This document shows, one piece after another, positions 1-12,851 of a stretch of DNA of 64,000 nucleotides (within the stretch, counting starts at the first letter, position 1; every line of letters begins with the position of its first letter). The translations under genes and the position numbers were made by a program. Source of the stretch: Larix kaempferi (lineage: Eukaryota; Streptophyta; Pinopsida; Pinales; Pinaceae); NCBI GenBank assembly GCA_027924585.1, contig BSBM01000261.1, positions 1,597,501-1,661,500 of the forward strand, in the 5' to 3' direction. The notes below the pieces were generated by a model. That model worked only from the letters and a program-made list of their open reading frames with translations, was not told the DNA's origin and did not search any database.

Positions 1-448
1 TTTGTGTATCCTACGTGCCCAATTTTGGGAGGGTCCACATACCCATGTTAGACACTCAAATCCCCATGTCCTGGTGTGCACACTGAATTGACTCGATATT
101 TCTCAAGATGTAATTATCTTCAGTCCAATATTCAATTATGAGATGATTGGTCAAAAGAATGAAATTGCAACACGATTGACAAGACTCTTGCCAATATGGC
201 TGATATGAAATTTGGATAGTGGGGAAAACAATGGTGTCAATAGAATAGATTGTCAAAGCAGGTAAATTATGTTCATCTTATGCATTCAATAAAATACCCC
301 TTTAAACATCCATGTTATTGTTCATTAACTTATATAAGAATTCAAACAAAATCCATGAGATCTAGTAATAAAATTCTAAAGGAGCCTTCTACAAGACCAT
401 TGAAGAAATGTATTTTACTCAATATTCTACTTGCATTGCCTAGCATAC

Positions 449-546
449 CTCTTCTGATCCTCCTGTTCCTTTGATAGTGTGAACTCAAGTTCTGAATTTT
501 TTGCTGCCAGCTTATTTGCTTCATGTGTTTTCTCCTCAAGGGAAAT
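449..546 (-). CDS. CCCH 13-like gene exon (last visible), coiled coil
   Basis: Minus-strand exon of 98 nt after acceptor CCATTCAG, ending at donor GTATGC. It encodes ISLEEKTHEANKLAAKN followed by SELEFTLSKEQEDQK and leaves two bases. It continues the coiled coil begun in the 29-kb exons; the pattern LEEK..EA..L....ELE..LSKE is the part I recognise from CCCH 13-like proteins. The next exon is not seen between 1 and 448, so the gene runs off the left edge. Confidence 0.8.
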
Positions 547-1739
547 CTGAATGGATATGAAAGAACCATAAGGTGTATAAAATTGTTAAAACTTCACTGC
601 TAAATATAAAAGGAAATCAAAACCTACAGATGATGCGGAACTCATATTGAAAATGGGATTTCATCATAATCAATGAAAGTATTTGCAGACGTTCACTGTT
701 GGTCCATAAAGAGAAAGTAAGTAAATATCAACTTGTATTTCAGTCAACCACTGGAGTGATTCCTGGTTAAAATGGATGTAGGAAACAAATTAATTCTAAC
801 TATTTCAAAGAACATATGTAAAATTATTCAAAACAGATCATGATAAAGAGAATGAATATTCAAACTCCTTCAGAATGTAAATTTCACTATATGGTAAGCA
901 GACCTGCAACCTAAAACCCTAGAAAGCAGTAAACTTGAAAACTCACAAAAAACTGTTGGTATATATTCTAGATCTACAAACACATAGACTAACTGAATAC
1001 TAGCAGCAAACAGTAGAATCTGCAGCACTCAAAAACACATCTCTGTTTCTCTTATTAACTCAGAAAAGAAGACAATAAAACAGCACACAAAACTGAATTG
1101 ATGAACACCTTACCCCAACCTTTTTGCTATAGAGTAAGAAGGAAGATTAAAATAACCCATCCCTTTGGGTGTCCAGATTAAAAAAGCCAACCCTAAAACT
1201 GCCTAGGGATCAGTGCCCAGTCCTGCTTGAATAGTTACCTAGGGACAGAACACTAACCCTAATCTGCCTAAAGCAGTGCACCTCCCTACATAAGCTAACT
1301 ACATAGGGAAGTGTACCCACTAGGAGTGGCTAATCATGCATGCAAGCATGTGCCTCCTACCTAGGATAGTGCGCCCAATCTAACTGGAGGTCAAAACCTG
1401 TTCATGTACCCTATCCAACTTTAGAACAAAAGCTAACTGAAGATAAAAAAAGCACATTTCTAAATCTGGAAATCAAACTCCAAAATAAGAAAGGCAAAAA
1501 TCCTAAGCTAGAAATGCTAATTCTAGAACAGCAGCTAATACCGAAGACGTACTAGACTGGTGCATGCATGCGCACCCTAAATTTCTCCTAGATAACTGCA
1601 GTGCAGCACCCAATATAAGCCAGTGGTGTGCCCTCATTCATGCTGCTAATGCCAAATAGTACCCCTCAAATTGCCATGAATGCTGCACAAGGCTTGAGGC
1701 AAGGGATCTGCAATCACTTCAAACCATGCTAGAGAAAAC
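547..1739. other. Intron sequence, no gene seen
   Basis: AT-rich sequence with many stops in all frames. The part next to the copia tail (about 900-1740) could be the 3' LTR of that minus-strand element, but I could not define LTR ends. Confidence 0.5.
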
Positions 1740-2490
1740 TAACCAAGCAATCAAGGTAAAAACTCTAACAGTCCCTCTTTGCAAGAAAAGTGTTCTCTAC
1801 CCAACCCAATCTATCCCTCAGCATCTCAACTTCCTTTTTTCCAAGGGTTTTGTCACAATTTCTGCAACTTGTGAATCCAAAGGAATATATTCAAGAACCA
1901 TTGCTCCCTTCTGAAATCTATCTCCAAGGAAATGGTAACAGATATCCATGTGCTTTGAGCGATCCTGAAACACTAGATTCTCAAAGAGTCAAATAAAACT
2001 CTGACTCAAAATATACCATAGTAGGCTCCAACCTCTAATTGGTCGACTCTGATATCAACTTGAGAAGCCAAATGACCTCACAACTAGCAAAAGTGGTTGC
2101 CATATACTCTGCCACTACCACCTGCTTCCTGCTTAACCAAGATACCATACTGAACCCAAACTAAAACAAAACCATGCTGCACCAATTCATCGTCTCCAAC
2201 ATACCTCAGGCAATAATGAATTTTTCCCTTCAAGTCTTTAGTGCACATGCTTTGCAACAACCCAATGAATCTGCTTTGAGTCAACCATGTACTCAACCAA
2301 AGTGTTTACTGCGATACATAGATCAAGCCTGGTATTAGCCAGATTTATAAGGGAACCATTCAACTGCCTGTAAATGGAAGGATCTACCAAATCTTAATCT
2401 AAGTCACTATACAACTTCCAATTTCAAACCATAGAAGTGGCTAAGCATTGGTAGTCCATCATATGAAATCTCTTCATTATCTCAACTACA
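1740..2490 (-). pseudogene. Ty1/copia reverse transcriptase end and RNase H, degraded
   Basis: Read on the minus strand with several frame changes, this stretch follows the C-terminal half of a copia polyprotein. In order: a degraded 'DP..YRQL.GSL..L.NTR.D...AVN' block (about 2400-2300), 'K.HYCLRYVGDDELVQHG' (about 2220-2160), the 'STAEAEY' region in degraded form (about 2110-2060), and the tail equivalent to 'NPVFHDRSKHI' near 1990-1950. Premature stops and small indels throughout make it non-functional. The upstream catalytic part of the reverse transcriptase is missing. It lies in the last giant intron in the same orientation as the host gene. Confidence 0.75.
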
Positions 2491-4690
2491 TACTACCCTT
2501 GTCCAAGGAGGACCTCACCTATACCCTGCCAAAACTCTAGACCCAAAAAATAATGCGTAAGGATGATGCCTTTCATGTCAAACTCATGTGTCAACTCTAT
2601 CATGCACCTGTTATGCCACATTCTGTGGATGCTATATGTCAGACGTATTTTTGCTTTTTGAGCAAGATGTGTTCCAGAGTGTTGAGGCCCATTTTTGTTG
2701 CTCTTGGACCTTCCCTTTGATGTGATGAGATATGATGTGATGATCAGATATATGCCATTGCTTTTACTGCTATGACATGCCATGATGATGAATTATATGA
2801 TGTTGTACTATATGTTGCTATTGCCATAGTTGATGTATTGATTATCTTATGGTTATAGTTAGTAGTATCACACTTTCAAGTTGATGAGGGTATAGATCCT
2901 TGATTTACTTATGTACCATTGAACCTAGATAATTCTATGTAGTTTGCAAGGACTTTTACCCCCTTCTTTGGGTCGATATTATGGCCATTTATCCATCATC
3001 CATTTCACTTCATTATTTTGGTCTGCATCCTTTGGTCTAAGGTGATGAGTTGAACCCTTGACTTCCCCTCTATGACCCCTTCACCATGAGGGCCTCCCAA
3101 TTATCCATGTGTCTCGGGCACGTTTGTGTTGCAATGATCTTTCTGACGATATAGGAGGCTCACTTGTAAAACCATGGAGCAATCCTCCCTCCTAGACCTG
3201 AAGCATGAAAATCCTTTCGCCTCCCTATGCCTCAACAAGGGCATTTGAAAAAAGCTCCCAGTCCAAGACTCCTTGAGGCTTGTACTTGCAAAGCCGAAGC
3301 AAAGAGAATACCAAGTCAAAGAAAAGAAAATCTAACAAAGAAAGAAAGAAGCCAGTAGAAAACTTGCTAATGAACCTTCAGATAAAATCAAAGGCCAAGG
3401 TCTCCAAAAATAAAGAAGTACAAGAACAAAGAGTCCAAGAAAGCAAATGAAGACTAGTCCAAGAAGACAAGTCCCAAAAGGACCTAAAGTCAAATTCAAA
3501 ATGGGGAAAGTCTGATAGACAAGGTTAAGGGGGGATTACCTCATTACACATCACCCATGTGAGACACCTCCCCATTGTTTGCCTAAGTGGTAAAGATCAC
3601 AGAGATTCCCTTCTTCCTACATCTCAAGTCAACTAACTCATCTTTGACCAAAATTTCACTTGCCTAACTTGGTTTATTCTACCTAGTCCACAACTTAAAA
3701 TAAACTTGTCCTTGCAATTACTTAGATGTTGTCATGGTACTGGTTAGTTTGTAAATCATGTTTTCTCATAAACATGTTTGAAGATACTTGTGTAGGTATA
3801 TTATCATGTATAACATGACTAGCTATATGATGACTCACTATGATGGTCAATTGCATCTGTTGTGTATTGGTCCATGTGGACACCACACCCATTGCTATTG
3901 GTCCACCAAGGACACTTATAATTATAGTACAGTGCTACAAAGGTTTCATCAAGTCTTCTTCAAAGTTTCAGGGTTTGCAATGCCAATGTATCAGTGTTTG
4001 TAGAGGCTAGAAAGTGCATATTGCATATCTTGAGTTGTATTGGGTATCTGGAGATTCTGAAAGCATATTTGGATACCCATTTGGCCACTTATCTAGGTAA
4101 ATGGCATCAAATTGGTCACTACTTCCTTAGATTAGTCTGTTCCAAAAAGGTGGTGGGCCTTTCCCAAGAGACTGCAATCTTGATTTTCATGGGCGTGCAT
4201 GGGAATGATATGCTCAATGTTTTCCAAATCTGAGAGTAGATTTGGGCACCAATTTGGCTCTTCTTCACCCTCTCATCCTTGCATGTCAGGGCGTTCTCAC
4301 AAATTGGTCAAATTCTACAAGGTCATCTCTTCAGTATTAGTGGGCAGCCTGAAAACTTCATGATCGTGCATGGGAATGATCCAGCCACTATCTTGACAAC
4401 GCATTGGTACTTTGGGCAGCCACCTGGCCCTACTATCCAGATCAACCTTCACCTTGGTGGGTGTTGTCCATTTGGAGGGTTTTCCAAGCACAAGGTGGGT
4501 TTGCAAGCTTATTTTCAAGCAAAAGGAGATTAATTTATGGCACACCTACGGTTTTTATATTTAAAAAGCCTAAATTTGTGTCTAATTACACTTTATGATT
4601 AATTGGGGGGAAATTATGTCAATTTCCTTGAGTCGATTTTGCTTAGGTGGCTAGTGGCACATATGTTGAGGCAAATTTGATGATGTGGCT
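2491..4690. other. Anonymous repeat-derived intron sequence
   Basis: No credible gene. Short frames at 3319-3101 (minus) and 3994-4598 (plus) look like transposon debris and match no family I recognise. The stretch 4010-4540 repeats phrases such as 'catgggaatgat' about 185 bp apart (near 4198 and 4371), hinting at an old internal duplication. Confidence 0.4.
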
Positions 4691-4699
4691 CACTTGGAA

Positions 4700-5830
4700 C
4701 ACATGTTGAGGCATAGTGGGATCTAATAAAGAATATCTCATCTCAAGATCTAATCCTAGCCACTCATCTCGCATTCCAACACATGGATCGACCTCCTTGA
4801 GCTAATTCATGTGGCCCAACGACTTCATCTTTCAAGGTGGATTTGACTAGCTCCTTGGATCGGGGAAACAACACATGGTTTTTGGTACTTGGTTTCAGCA
4901 TTCTCATGGTATTGGCTACTTGTATTGTTGAAGACACATGGTATTGGGATTATTTTAATATGTTTGCTTGTCAAGGGTTGAATTCGCCCGCAATGAGCTC
5001 AACGACTTGGCATGTATCATTAATTCTTGTTGTAAAAAGGGTGGATCTATACCATTGATCTAGATACCCTCATCTAGAGATCATCAATCTTGTAACAAAC
5101 TCGTATAACAACTTTAGAACTCATCTCAAGAGAAATTCACCCTCCTTAGCCTATAAACGGAAGCATCAATTTCTCTCTTAGGGTTGAAATTTTGGTTAAT
5201 GGAATAAGAATGCTCTATTTTCTCTTGTTTGTTTCGTTCTTGGGGCTATTCTTGTGGTGTTTAATGGTGCATTTGTGATGTGGATGGTGGATGTTGTCTT
5301 CACAAGAGTTTGAGGTAATCTTGTTTAGATTTTGCTTATACTTAGTAAGGTAATGGATGATTGTTGCAACCTTGTACTTTATGTTTGAAGTTGCTTTTGT
5401 TTCATTAGATTGTTGCAGCCCCTTTTGTTCATTTTCAACTTCAATCACTAGGTATTTTACTAACATTTGATGGGGTGCTTGTGATTAGATGGATTGCTTT
5501 GCCTCTTGATGATCACAAGATATCCACAAATCTCTCGAAGTAGAAGATTTACATGATTGCTTTGGCTAGCAAAAGAGAGGGATTGACTTGTCCTACACTC
5601 TCCCTTGAAGATCTCTTCCATCCTTCATTTTGCTCTCGACTCAATTTTCCCAACAAGTGCTTCCCTCAAGGCACTAGATCTAGAGTTTGTAGTTTACATT
5701 TTATTTCATTTCCATTTTCTTCCATTCATTTTCAATCCACTTATCTTTCTTTTGATTTTATAGGTACTTGGATCTATTATTCAAGAAAAGACCCTAGGGG
5801 ATTTGACCCCCCTCCTTGGTGAACCTAAAC
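4700..5830 (+). mobile_element. LTR-like relic
   Basis: The stretch has the layout of an LTR end: a promoter-like 'CCTATAAACGG' near 5150, a downstream 'GGAATAAGAATG' polyadenylation-like site near 5200, and a leader to about 5830. No matching second LTR or open polyprotein was found next to it, so it may be a solo LTR or a broken element. Orientation is inferred from these two signals only. Confidence 0.35.
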
Positions 5831-7950
5831 TCTAAATATAAACCCTAAGGAGTACAAGCTCATAAACACCACTAATAACTAAGTTAAAAAACAGCACACT
5901 TAATCAAGCATTTGGTGGTGTATTTTGGTCATGTATCTCAAGTTTTTCAAGTACCTAATTAGTAACACATTTTACATTTGCTACATCTAACTCTCTTGCT
6001 AGTTATATTTGATGTTTCATTAGTAATTTTCAGATCTAAACCTACAGCAAATTTCATCCTAATTAACTTTAAAAAGCATACTAGTATTGTGGATCTAGGG
6101 TTTGATCATTGAAGAATAAGGTCTAGATGCATTCTTACTATTACTAGTCATCATACAAGCTAGTTAGATCTATTGCTATTGCTGGTTTTTACTATTGTCA
6201 TAAGTTTTATTTCAGATCTATAAGTTACAGCAGTAGTTATTCAAGAAGGCATACTAACCTTGTGTAATTTGCCTCTCTTTTGGATCACTAATTAGTTAAC
6301 AAATTGCATGTATACTACGGTTGGTATATGATCACTAAATCTGCCTTCCTTTGTTCCATTACGCATGCTTTGATGACATATGATTGTTTACATAAGATAA
6401 ATATTAAATTTAATGACAAGTATGGTAATCAAAACCCAATGCAGTTCACCACTTTGATGTGCAAATAGTAAATGCTATATTGAGTTGATGCAATTTATGT
6501 TGTGATCTCTTATCTTAAGGTCTCTTGAAGTGGTGATCTTATGTTCGTGCTTTGATCCACATGCTATATTTTCGGTAACCCTTTGTGGCAACCTAATGAT
6601 GATAAGTAATATGGAAATGCTTGGTTCTTTCCATATATAATAAGTTTAATCTATAATAGCCTAAGTCAATTCGCACTTTTGGTAACATTGCTCACTAAGC
6701 ATTTCGTACTGTGTTTCCAATTGTCACAAGTGTCAATATTTTCATTTTCATGTGGGTGTTTGATTCATTAATGTATTAAATCATATTGATTATTGCCAAG
6801 GTTTTATTTTAATTGCACATGATACTTTGCTAAAGATCTTGATTTGAAGCATTATATTGAATCTTGGTTATAACAAGCATATAGGGCTATGATGATTATT
6901 GCACTGAGAATTCTTGGGTAGAAGACGTGTTTCGACGTCTATAAATAACACTAGGAGCTTGTCATTAAGTGGGTAAAATTGTGGTCGAAGGGATCAATAC
7001 TAGATAGTGACCATTGTTGGGACACATCTCCTTTCATCCTCATTTGGTGCAAGATGTTAGACATCCCCCTTGACTACAATCTAGGACCCTTCTTCGAGTA
7101 GTACCACATTAGACAGCACTGAACACAAACTTGGACCCCACATACCTTGCATGTATTGGGGGCACCATTAGGTATCCTCAAACCATCCTATCTATCGTCA
7201 TGTTATTGTAGTGTACTGAAAACAACATTCAGGAAGATTACTCTTCACATACTTGGGTAGTCATGTGGTGTGGCCAAGGGTACGATCGATCCTCCTTGGT
7301 TAGTGCTCTGAGATATTGGGTCGAGCATTACTATTCGACCTTGCATGTAGATCAAAGAGCTACGGTGACTTGACACACCCTATGGCTTAAAGCCATTTTG
7401 GGATTGGGGGTATTTGCTATTCAAGAATAATCATTGTTAGTTGTTAATGTAATGCTCATGCTTCATTTTTTTTATTGTATCACGTATTGTATGTTCATGG
7501 TTATTTTATTTACATCATTGAAATATTGAATTAAGAGTGTGTCTTGCATCCAATTAATCACCTATAGATAGGCACCTCTTCCTGAAAAATAGAGCTAAGC
7601 CAGTATCTAAGGTTAGCTAGATTATTTCTAGTTGAACTTGGAAAAAGATTGGCTAGGGTCTCTCTCGTGGTTAGTCTAGTCTCATTTACTATTGGGTATA
7701 GGAAACCTAAAAGAGGAACTCCTTCCGGTAGTGACACGTTGGGAGGGAGGTCCATAGTTGTGTCGGTTTAGCGGTTGATTTCTTGCCAATCAATTGACCG
7801 TTGGGTTGTGCATAAATAGCACCATGCAATTAGCTTCTCATAACTAACTGTAAGTATTAGGCCATTTACACATAGGACAAAGACAAGGAGATCAAATTTA
7901 TCAAATAAATAATCAAGATTAGGATCCACAGCAATAATGGAGAAACCAGC
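5831..7950. other. Intron sequence, no gene seen
   Basis: AT-rich, no recognisable coding or repeat structure. A 65-codon minus-strand frame at 7755-7558 is compositionally protein-like but matches no family I know. Confidence 0.4.
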
Positions 7951-8105
7951 CCAAAGGGTTGGATCCATCAATGACCAAGGTTTAATTCCCATGAGGGCAT
8001 CTAGCCCCTAAGGTTTCCATGGGGGCACTCAGAAGTAGTAATCAAATTTGTGAAGCTTGCATTGCACTCCCCGCACACACATAAGTGGATCAAAGCCCAC
8101 CCTCT
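7951..8105 (+). repeat. SINE-like copy, related to the head of the 50-kb retroposon
   Basis: It shares the opening 'GGGTTGGATCCAT', a B-box-like 'GGTTTAATTCCC' and the closing 'ATAAGTGGATCAAA.CCCACCC' with 49983-50190. The order and spacing of these blocks agree, with indels between, so the two are copies of one family. The B box suggests tRNA ancestry. Target duplications are not evident. Confidence 0.55.
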
Positions 8106-8529
8106 TGCTATCCTTGAGACTAAACACTAATCATTATGGCTATGGCCACAATTTCAATGATCAATGGAATACACCACTCTACTCAATTTATTAGACCATG
8201 CACAATATCAGCCACGTTGCAAGGCATTTAATGTTGAAGATCCTAGCAAGTTTAAGGCATTAAAGAAGGAGGGAAGGTATAGATTAGCATCGCACATGCC
8301 ATCCATCACCAAGTCTTGTCAATTTGAACGCAAGTGTGTTACTAGCAGGGTTGCACGTGGGATAATGGGGCTTTGAGCCCTCGCTCGGCCTGATTCTCAT
8401 TCTCCACACATGGTTTGGTTATATGATTATGTTGAGCATAGGATAGTTGGAACAAAGCTCTCCTATAGATCGACCTCTTCGTGTCTCGATCAATAGTTTG
8501 TTGTTCAAAAGGTATGGTTTTTATTGGTT

Positions 8530-9107
8530 CCGAGGTTTAAATACATTTGGGAAGGATAGTTAACCACTAAACTCCAGTGATCCAATAGGTTATGTGTGTG
8601 CCCTGGTTGTTGGTTATACTCTATTCTAGCTTATTTTGATATAAAGGAAGCGTTGAAGGAATGCCTTCCCTCGTCTCACCAAGCCAACTATGTTTGCTAG
8701 AAAGTCTTTGGAATTTGTTTATATTCAGAAGTTTGCAAGCTCTTTGTGTTTCCCTTTATTTGGTTAAATTTAGGAGGTGTGACTAGCTCAGCTTAGTCTG
8801 TCTCAATTTAGTTCTGAAGTTTAAAGACACTTGTGTAGTGCAAGCAAACAATGAGGCTTTTTGGCAGTCCAATTGGTTATTTGTGTGTCCTCGTTGTCAA
8901 TTATGCTTTGTTTCCATCGCTTATTATGATTTAGAGTATCAGTTGATGGAATGTCTTCCCTCATGACACAAGGATAACATTGTTTGGTGGAAAGTCATTG
9001 GAATTGATTTATATTCAAAAGCTTGCAAACACTTTATGTTTCCCTTTATTTGGTTAACTACAAGGGGTAAGGACTAGCTCAATTCAATCTATCTCAATTC
9101 AACTCTT
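8530..9107. repeat. Diverged tandem duplication, about 290-bp unit
   Basis: Two consecutive units share many blocks at an offset of 290 bp, for example 'GTTTCCCTTTATTTGGTTAA' at 8748 and 9038. Others are the 'GGAATGCCTTCCCTC' and 'TTTATATTCA' blocks. Divergence is considerable, so the duplication is old. Confidence 0.65.
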
Positions 9108-9799
9108 TTATTCGACTTCACTAGGCAACTCCGAGCACTCCAAATCTCAATGGATTGGCCAAGGTACCATGGGAAATGTCAATGAGCCATCTATGATGTT
9201 CAAAGGATCCTTCATCGACAAAAAGAGTATATTAACAAGAATAGAACCTCAATTCTCTCACTAACAACTACAGTACATAGTCACGGACAACAATGTATCT
9301 CTCGAAATCCTAGGATAATGGATAACTTAATGCAACAGAGGAGGCAAATTCAAGCAATAGAAACCGAGTGTTCGTCTGTCAAAACCACAATTGACAACAT
9401 TCTCAAAGGCTATCAATCTACAGCTTTGAGTCATTGAATCTCTTTAGGTTAAACTCTGGGGGATACCACAAAAAGATACATTTTATCTGCTGTTTGCAGA
9501 CATGGAGTTAGAGACTCCAGAACTGCAATAGGCAAATTGTGAACCAGAAGAAGCATAGAGCAAGCACATGTTTTATTCACTTTAGTTGTTATGTTTTGTA
9601 AAACAGTATCTATTAGATGTCTTTTATTGATTCTATACTTCCAGTAGCATAAGGAAATCCTTAGTGAAAGATTCTAGTCAATTTTTGGAACATTTTTGTA
9701 TGATGGAATAGCTTGTGTTCAATCCCAAGTTGACTCTTCATTCTATATTACTTTGTTGTACAATTCGATTGCAGCGTTTTAAAGACAAAGTCTTTACCT

Positions 9800-10490
9800 A
9801 TTGATGTTGAAAAACAAATCATGGTGAAACACAATCTCAATAAGTACTCATCAATCCTTAAATACCATCCTTATGGTGCTTGCTTCATCCTATAAAAGGC
9901 CTTCTTCAACCTATATACATGGGTATCTCACTCATACACCTCAAAACCTCTTGGCTAATTAATGTATACTTCCTCCTCAATCAAGGCATCATGAAAGCAA
10001 TCTTTAATCCATTTAAAATATAAAGGCCAATCAAAAATTGATGCAAAAGATATAATGTTATCAATGGAAATAAACCTAGCAATTGGAGCAAAAGTCTCCT
10101 CATAGTCAACTCCCTCTTTCTAGGAGAATCTTCTTGCTCTGAACATGACCTTGTACTTTTCAATGTTGCCATCATCTGCATGCTTTACCTTGTACAACCA
10201 CCTAGAATCAATCACTACCTTACCCTCTAGTCTTGATACAATCTCCCAAATATCATTCCACGAAAAGGAGTGATACGCCTTTTCCATGGCATCTCACCAC
10301 CTACTCTGGATTTCCCTCCTCAAAACTAGAAGGCTTTGCATCAACAATGGGGATATCCGAGCAACATAACTCAAAATCTTCTTACGGGAGAAACTCACTG
10401 AAAAAGAAGTCTTTGGAGCTTCACCTTGCTCTTGTACCTCCTACAATGTCTAATCCATCTTGGCGTCTTGGATGTACTAGGTGGTAAAGA
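9800..10490 (-). pseudogene. Ty1/copia linker and N-terminal reverse transcriptase, part of a broken element
   Basis: Minus-strand translation in shifting frames gives the copia linker and the start of reverse transcriptase. Recognisable pieces are 'AMEKAYHSFSWNDIWEIV' (about 10290-10235), 'VIDSRWLYKVKHADDG' (about 10215-10165), a degraded 'ARGFS' block and 'EEEVYI.QPRGFEVYE' (about 9985-9935), then 'LKKAFYRMKQAP' to about 9890. Homology stops near 9800, before the catalytic YVDD motif, so the element is 3'-truncated. It continues the copia parts at 11265-12256 and 13557-14400, all in one orientation. Confidence 0.75.
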
Positions 10491-11180
10491 GGTACCTGCT
10501 CCTACATTGGAACCTAACTATTTTGCTTTTATTTTTTGTTGGAACTAAGGCTCAAATACCACATCAGCCCCAACTCAACCAGACACTACTCAAAGGAGTA
10601 CATCTTTCTTCCTAGTACTCCTAGTGGATAGCGGCACCAAGAGGCAGGTATAGTTTAGCACCATTTCAAACCCCATATATATTAGAAGCATCTCGAACCC
10701 CGACAGTGAGACCCGTGCAGAGTTGTTGTCTGAGGTCTCAGGGCAATTTACACCAGACAAATAGACAACCCCCTACAACACCTTCCAACAACGAGTCACC
10801 TCTACTAGATAGAGAGACATCCCTGATGCCAGATCTAGGTCCTCCAACCAATCTTCTATACAAAAATCATTTCCTTCAGCCTTGAATGGTAACAAAATTT
10901 CCCATTTAAGTTCAAAGAAGGAGCCCCCCTCTCCTTTGTTCGACAGCAAGCACTTGGAGCCTTAAGGTTATTTTCCTTGTCCTAAGCTCTAGAGCATTGT
11001 ATCCATTTTGACAATGAGATAGTTGAGCTTAGATCATATAGATTAGCTTTGATTTTTTTCTTTCATAGGAGCAACCTTCACACTCCCACTATGTATCACC
11101 ACTTATGTACTAAGCAATCCCATTGACCTACTTTTGGTCATTTGTTGGACAGTAATAACCTTATCTATGAATCAACCCCT
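10491..11180 (+). mobile_element. LINE-like 3' end fragment inserted between copia integrase and reverse transcriptase
   Basis: The segment separates the copia linker from integrase. Its last ~110 bp (about 11070-11178) align with the 3' end of the LINE-like element at 46240-46385, sharing 'TAGGAG', 'CCCATTRACCTACTTTT', 'GGTCATT', 'TTGGACA' and 'TTATCTAT'. I infer an insertion of the same family in plus orientation. The upstream part, with low open reading content, is too diverged to align by eye, and target duplications are not visible. Confidence 0.5.
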
Positions 11181-11263
11181 GGGACAACACTCCATTCACC
11201 CTCCTCTACTTCTATAGCAAGCCCCTGAGACTTAGAGGACCAAGCATCCATCAAACCTCACAC

Positions 11264-12256
11264 TTAACTTACCATTGTCTTTTGTTGTGCTAGAATGTAA
11301 ATCAAACAAACGTTGGAGGATTCACAATATCCCACAAAAATACCCTTCATGCTAGAAGGCTCAAACATGGATATCTTCTCATCAATAATATGAATATATG
11401 CAAGAAAACAAACATGAAAGTGTGATACATGTGGTTTCTCACTAGTGAACACTACTTCTAGTATCTTTTCCTTCAAGGCTCTTTCAAGACACCTATTCAA
11501 AATGTACATGGTTGGATTGCATGCTTCTTCCCAAAGAAACATGAGCATATCTATATCATGAATCATAGCCTTGATCGTTTCTATGATGGACCCATTCTCC
11601 CTCTCTACAACCCCATTATATTGAGGGTTGGTTGTAAGGTAGTGTCAACTCCTTGATACCTCCTTGGAGGTATACTCTCCTCCATTAGTTGATCTCAACA
11701 CCTTAATCTTCTTACCTATTTGGTTTTGCACAAGAGCTTTGAATTCTTGGAAGCTACTGAGGACTTTATCCTTGGTCTTCATAAAATATATATATAGATA
11801 TATAGATATATAGGTTCTTCTAGACAAATCACCAATAAATAAAACATAATAAATGTTCCCGGTTAACGAAGAAAAACATAATAAACGTTTCATGTCAACG
11901 ACGATGATGAGAAAGGCCCACACAAATCTAAATGAATCAGATCCAAAATTCCTCCATTTGTTCTCACTGCTAAAGAAATATGTCTTGGCATTCTTACCAA
12001 GTGCATAGCCCTTGCACACTCCTATCTTCTCTATCTTGAAGTCTGGTAACCATTGCACCATGTCCTTCAATAGAGGTAACACCCCATAGTGCAAGTGACC
12101 AAATCTTTTGTGCAAAGCTCGCACAAGTTGTCATTGTCATGCACCAGGGATCCATGTTTAATTGGATCGGTAAATAACTTGTAAAGGCTACCCTCTCACA
12201 TACCTCTAGCCAAAACTCAACCATAATCCTAGCTACAGTCTCTAATAATAACTCAC
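11264..12256 (-). pseudogene. Ty1/copia GAG-pre-integrase and integrase
   Basis: A 159-codon frame at 12124-11645 reads 'HKRFGHLHYGVLPLLKDMV', then 'GVCKGYALGK', then 'FIGDLSRRTYISIY' and 'KKIKVLRSTNGGEYTS'. A second frame at 11566-11264 holds the integrase end ('FLWEEACNPTMYILNR' to 'MKGIFVGYCESSNVC'). The HHCC zinc site has lost its last Cys (Tyr in CKGYALGK), and the second catalytic Asp is Thr in STNGGE. The integrase could not be active. A TA-rich insertion ('atatatagatatatag', about 11786-11812) expands one loop. Upstream, the copia frame is cut by the hAT element at 12257. Confidence 0.85.
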
Positions 12257-12556
12257 CTATGATGCAGGAAACGCCACCCGCACCCTCGTTTCCCCAACGT
12301 TTCCTGGCCGAAACGCATAATGTACGGCTTGGAAACGCATTTTCGACCATACGGAAACGTTTCCCGTACAGGAAACGTGTTTCATACAACCGGAAACACA
12401 TTCCCGGTACAGTCAACCATACAACTACGCATTTCCTTAAAAGAAGATGCCTGTAACTTTTAAAAAAAACAATTTTTTTTGTTTTTTTTTAATTTTTAGG
12501 GTGTTTCTAATTGGAATAGGAAGGGTCTAGAAGGTGGAAAGAGGGAGGAAAAAGGT

Positions 12557-12564
12557 TATAAAAG
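12557..12564 (+). promoter_or_regulatory. TATA box of the hAT derivative
   Basis: TATAAAAG lies 295 bp upstream of the transposase ATG at 12852 and downstream of the left subterminal repeats, where a hAT promoter would be expected. A leader intron (probable donor GTGAGC at 12697, acceptor ending 12849) separates it from the ATG. Confidence 0.45.
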
Positions 12565-12851
12565 GAAGCTTGGGTTCCTCCCTCACACCAATTTTGAAGA
12601 GTGATTTGGAGAGGCCGATTTGAGAGAAGAGGAGCAAGTTTTGTGCAAGGGAGCAATTCAGCTTTGAGCAAGGGCAGCTCCAGCCATCTTTTATTAGTGA
12701 GCATGTTGGGGTTTTTTAGTTTTCATGGGGTTTATGGTTCATGTTTGCATTTTCTTTATTGCAAATTTGTTTTTTACTGTTTTCAAGGGGTTTTGGCTTT
12801 CTTTTTTCACTTTATTAAATGAAGGTTTTTTTTTTGTTTATTGTGGCAGCA

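Noticed and set aside
10233-10487. 84-codon plus-strand frame
   Set aside because: Antisense of the copia linker that reads well on the minus strand.
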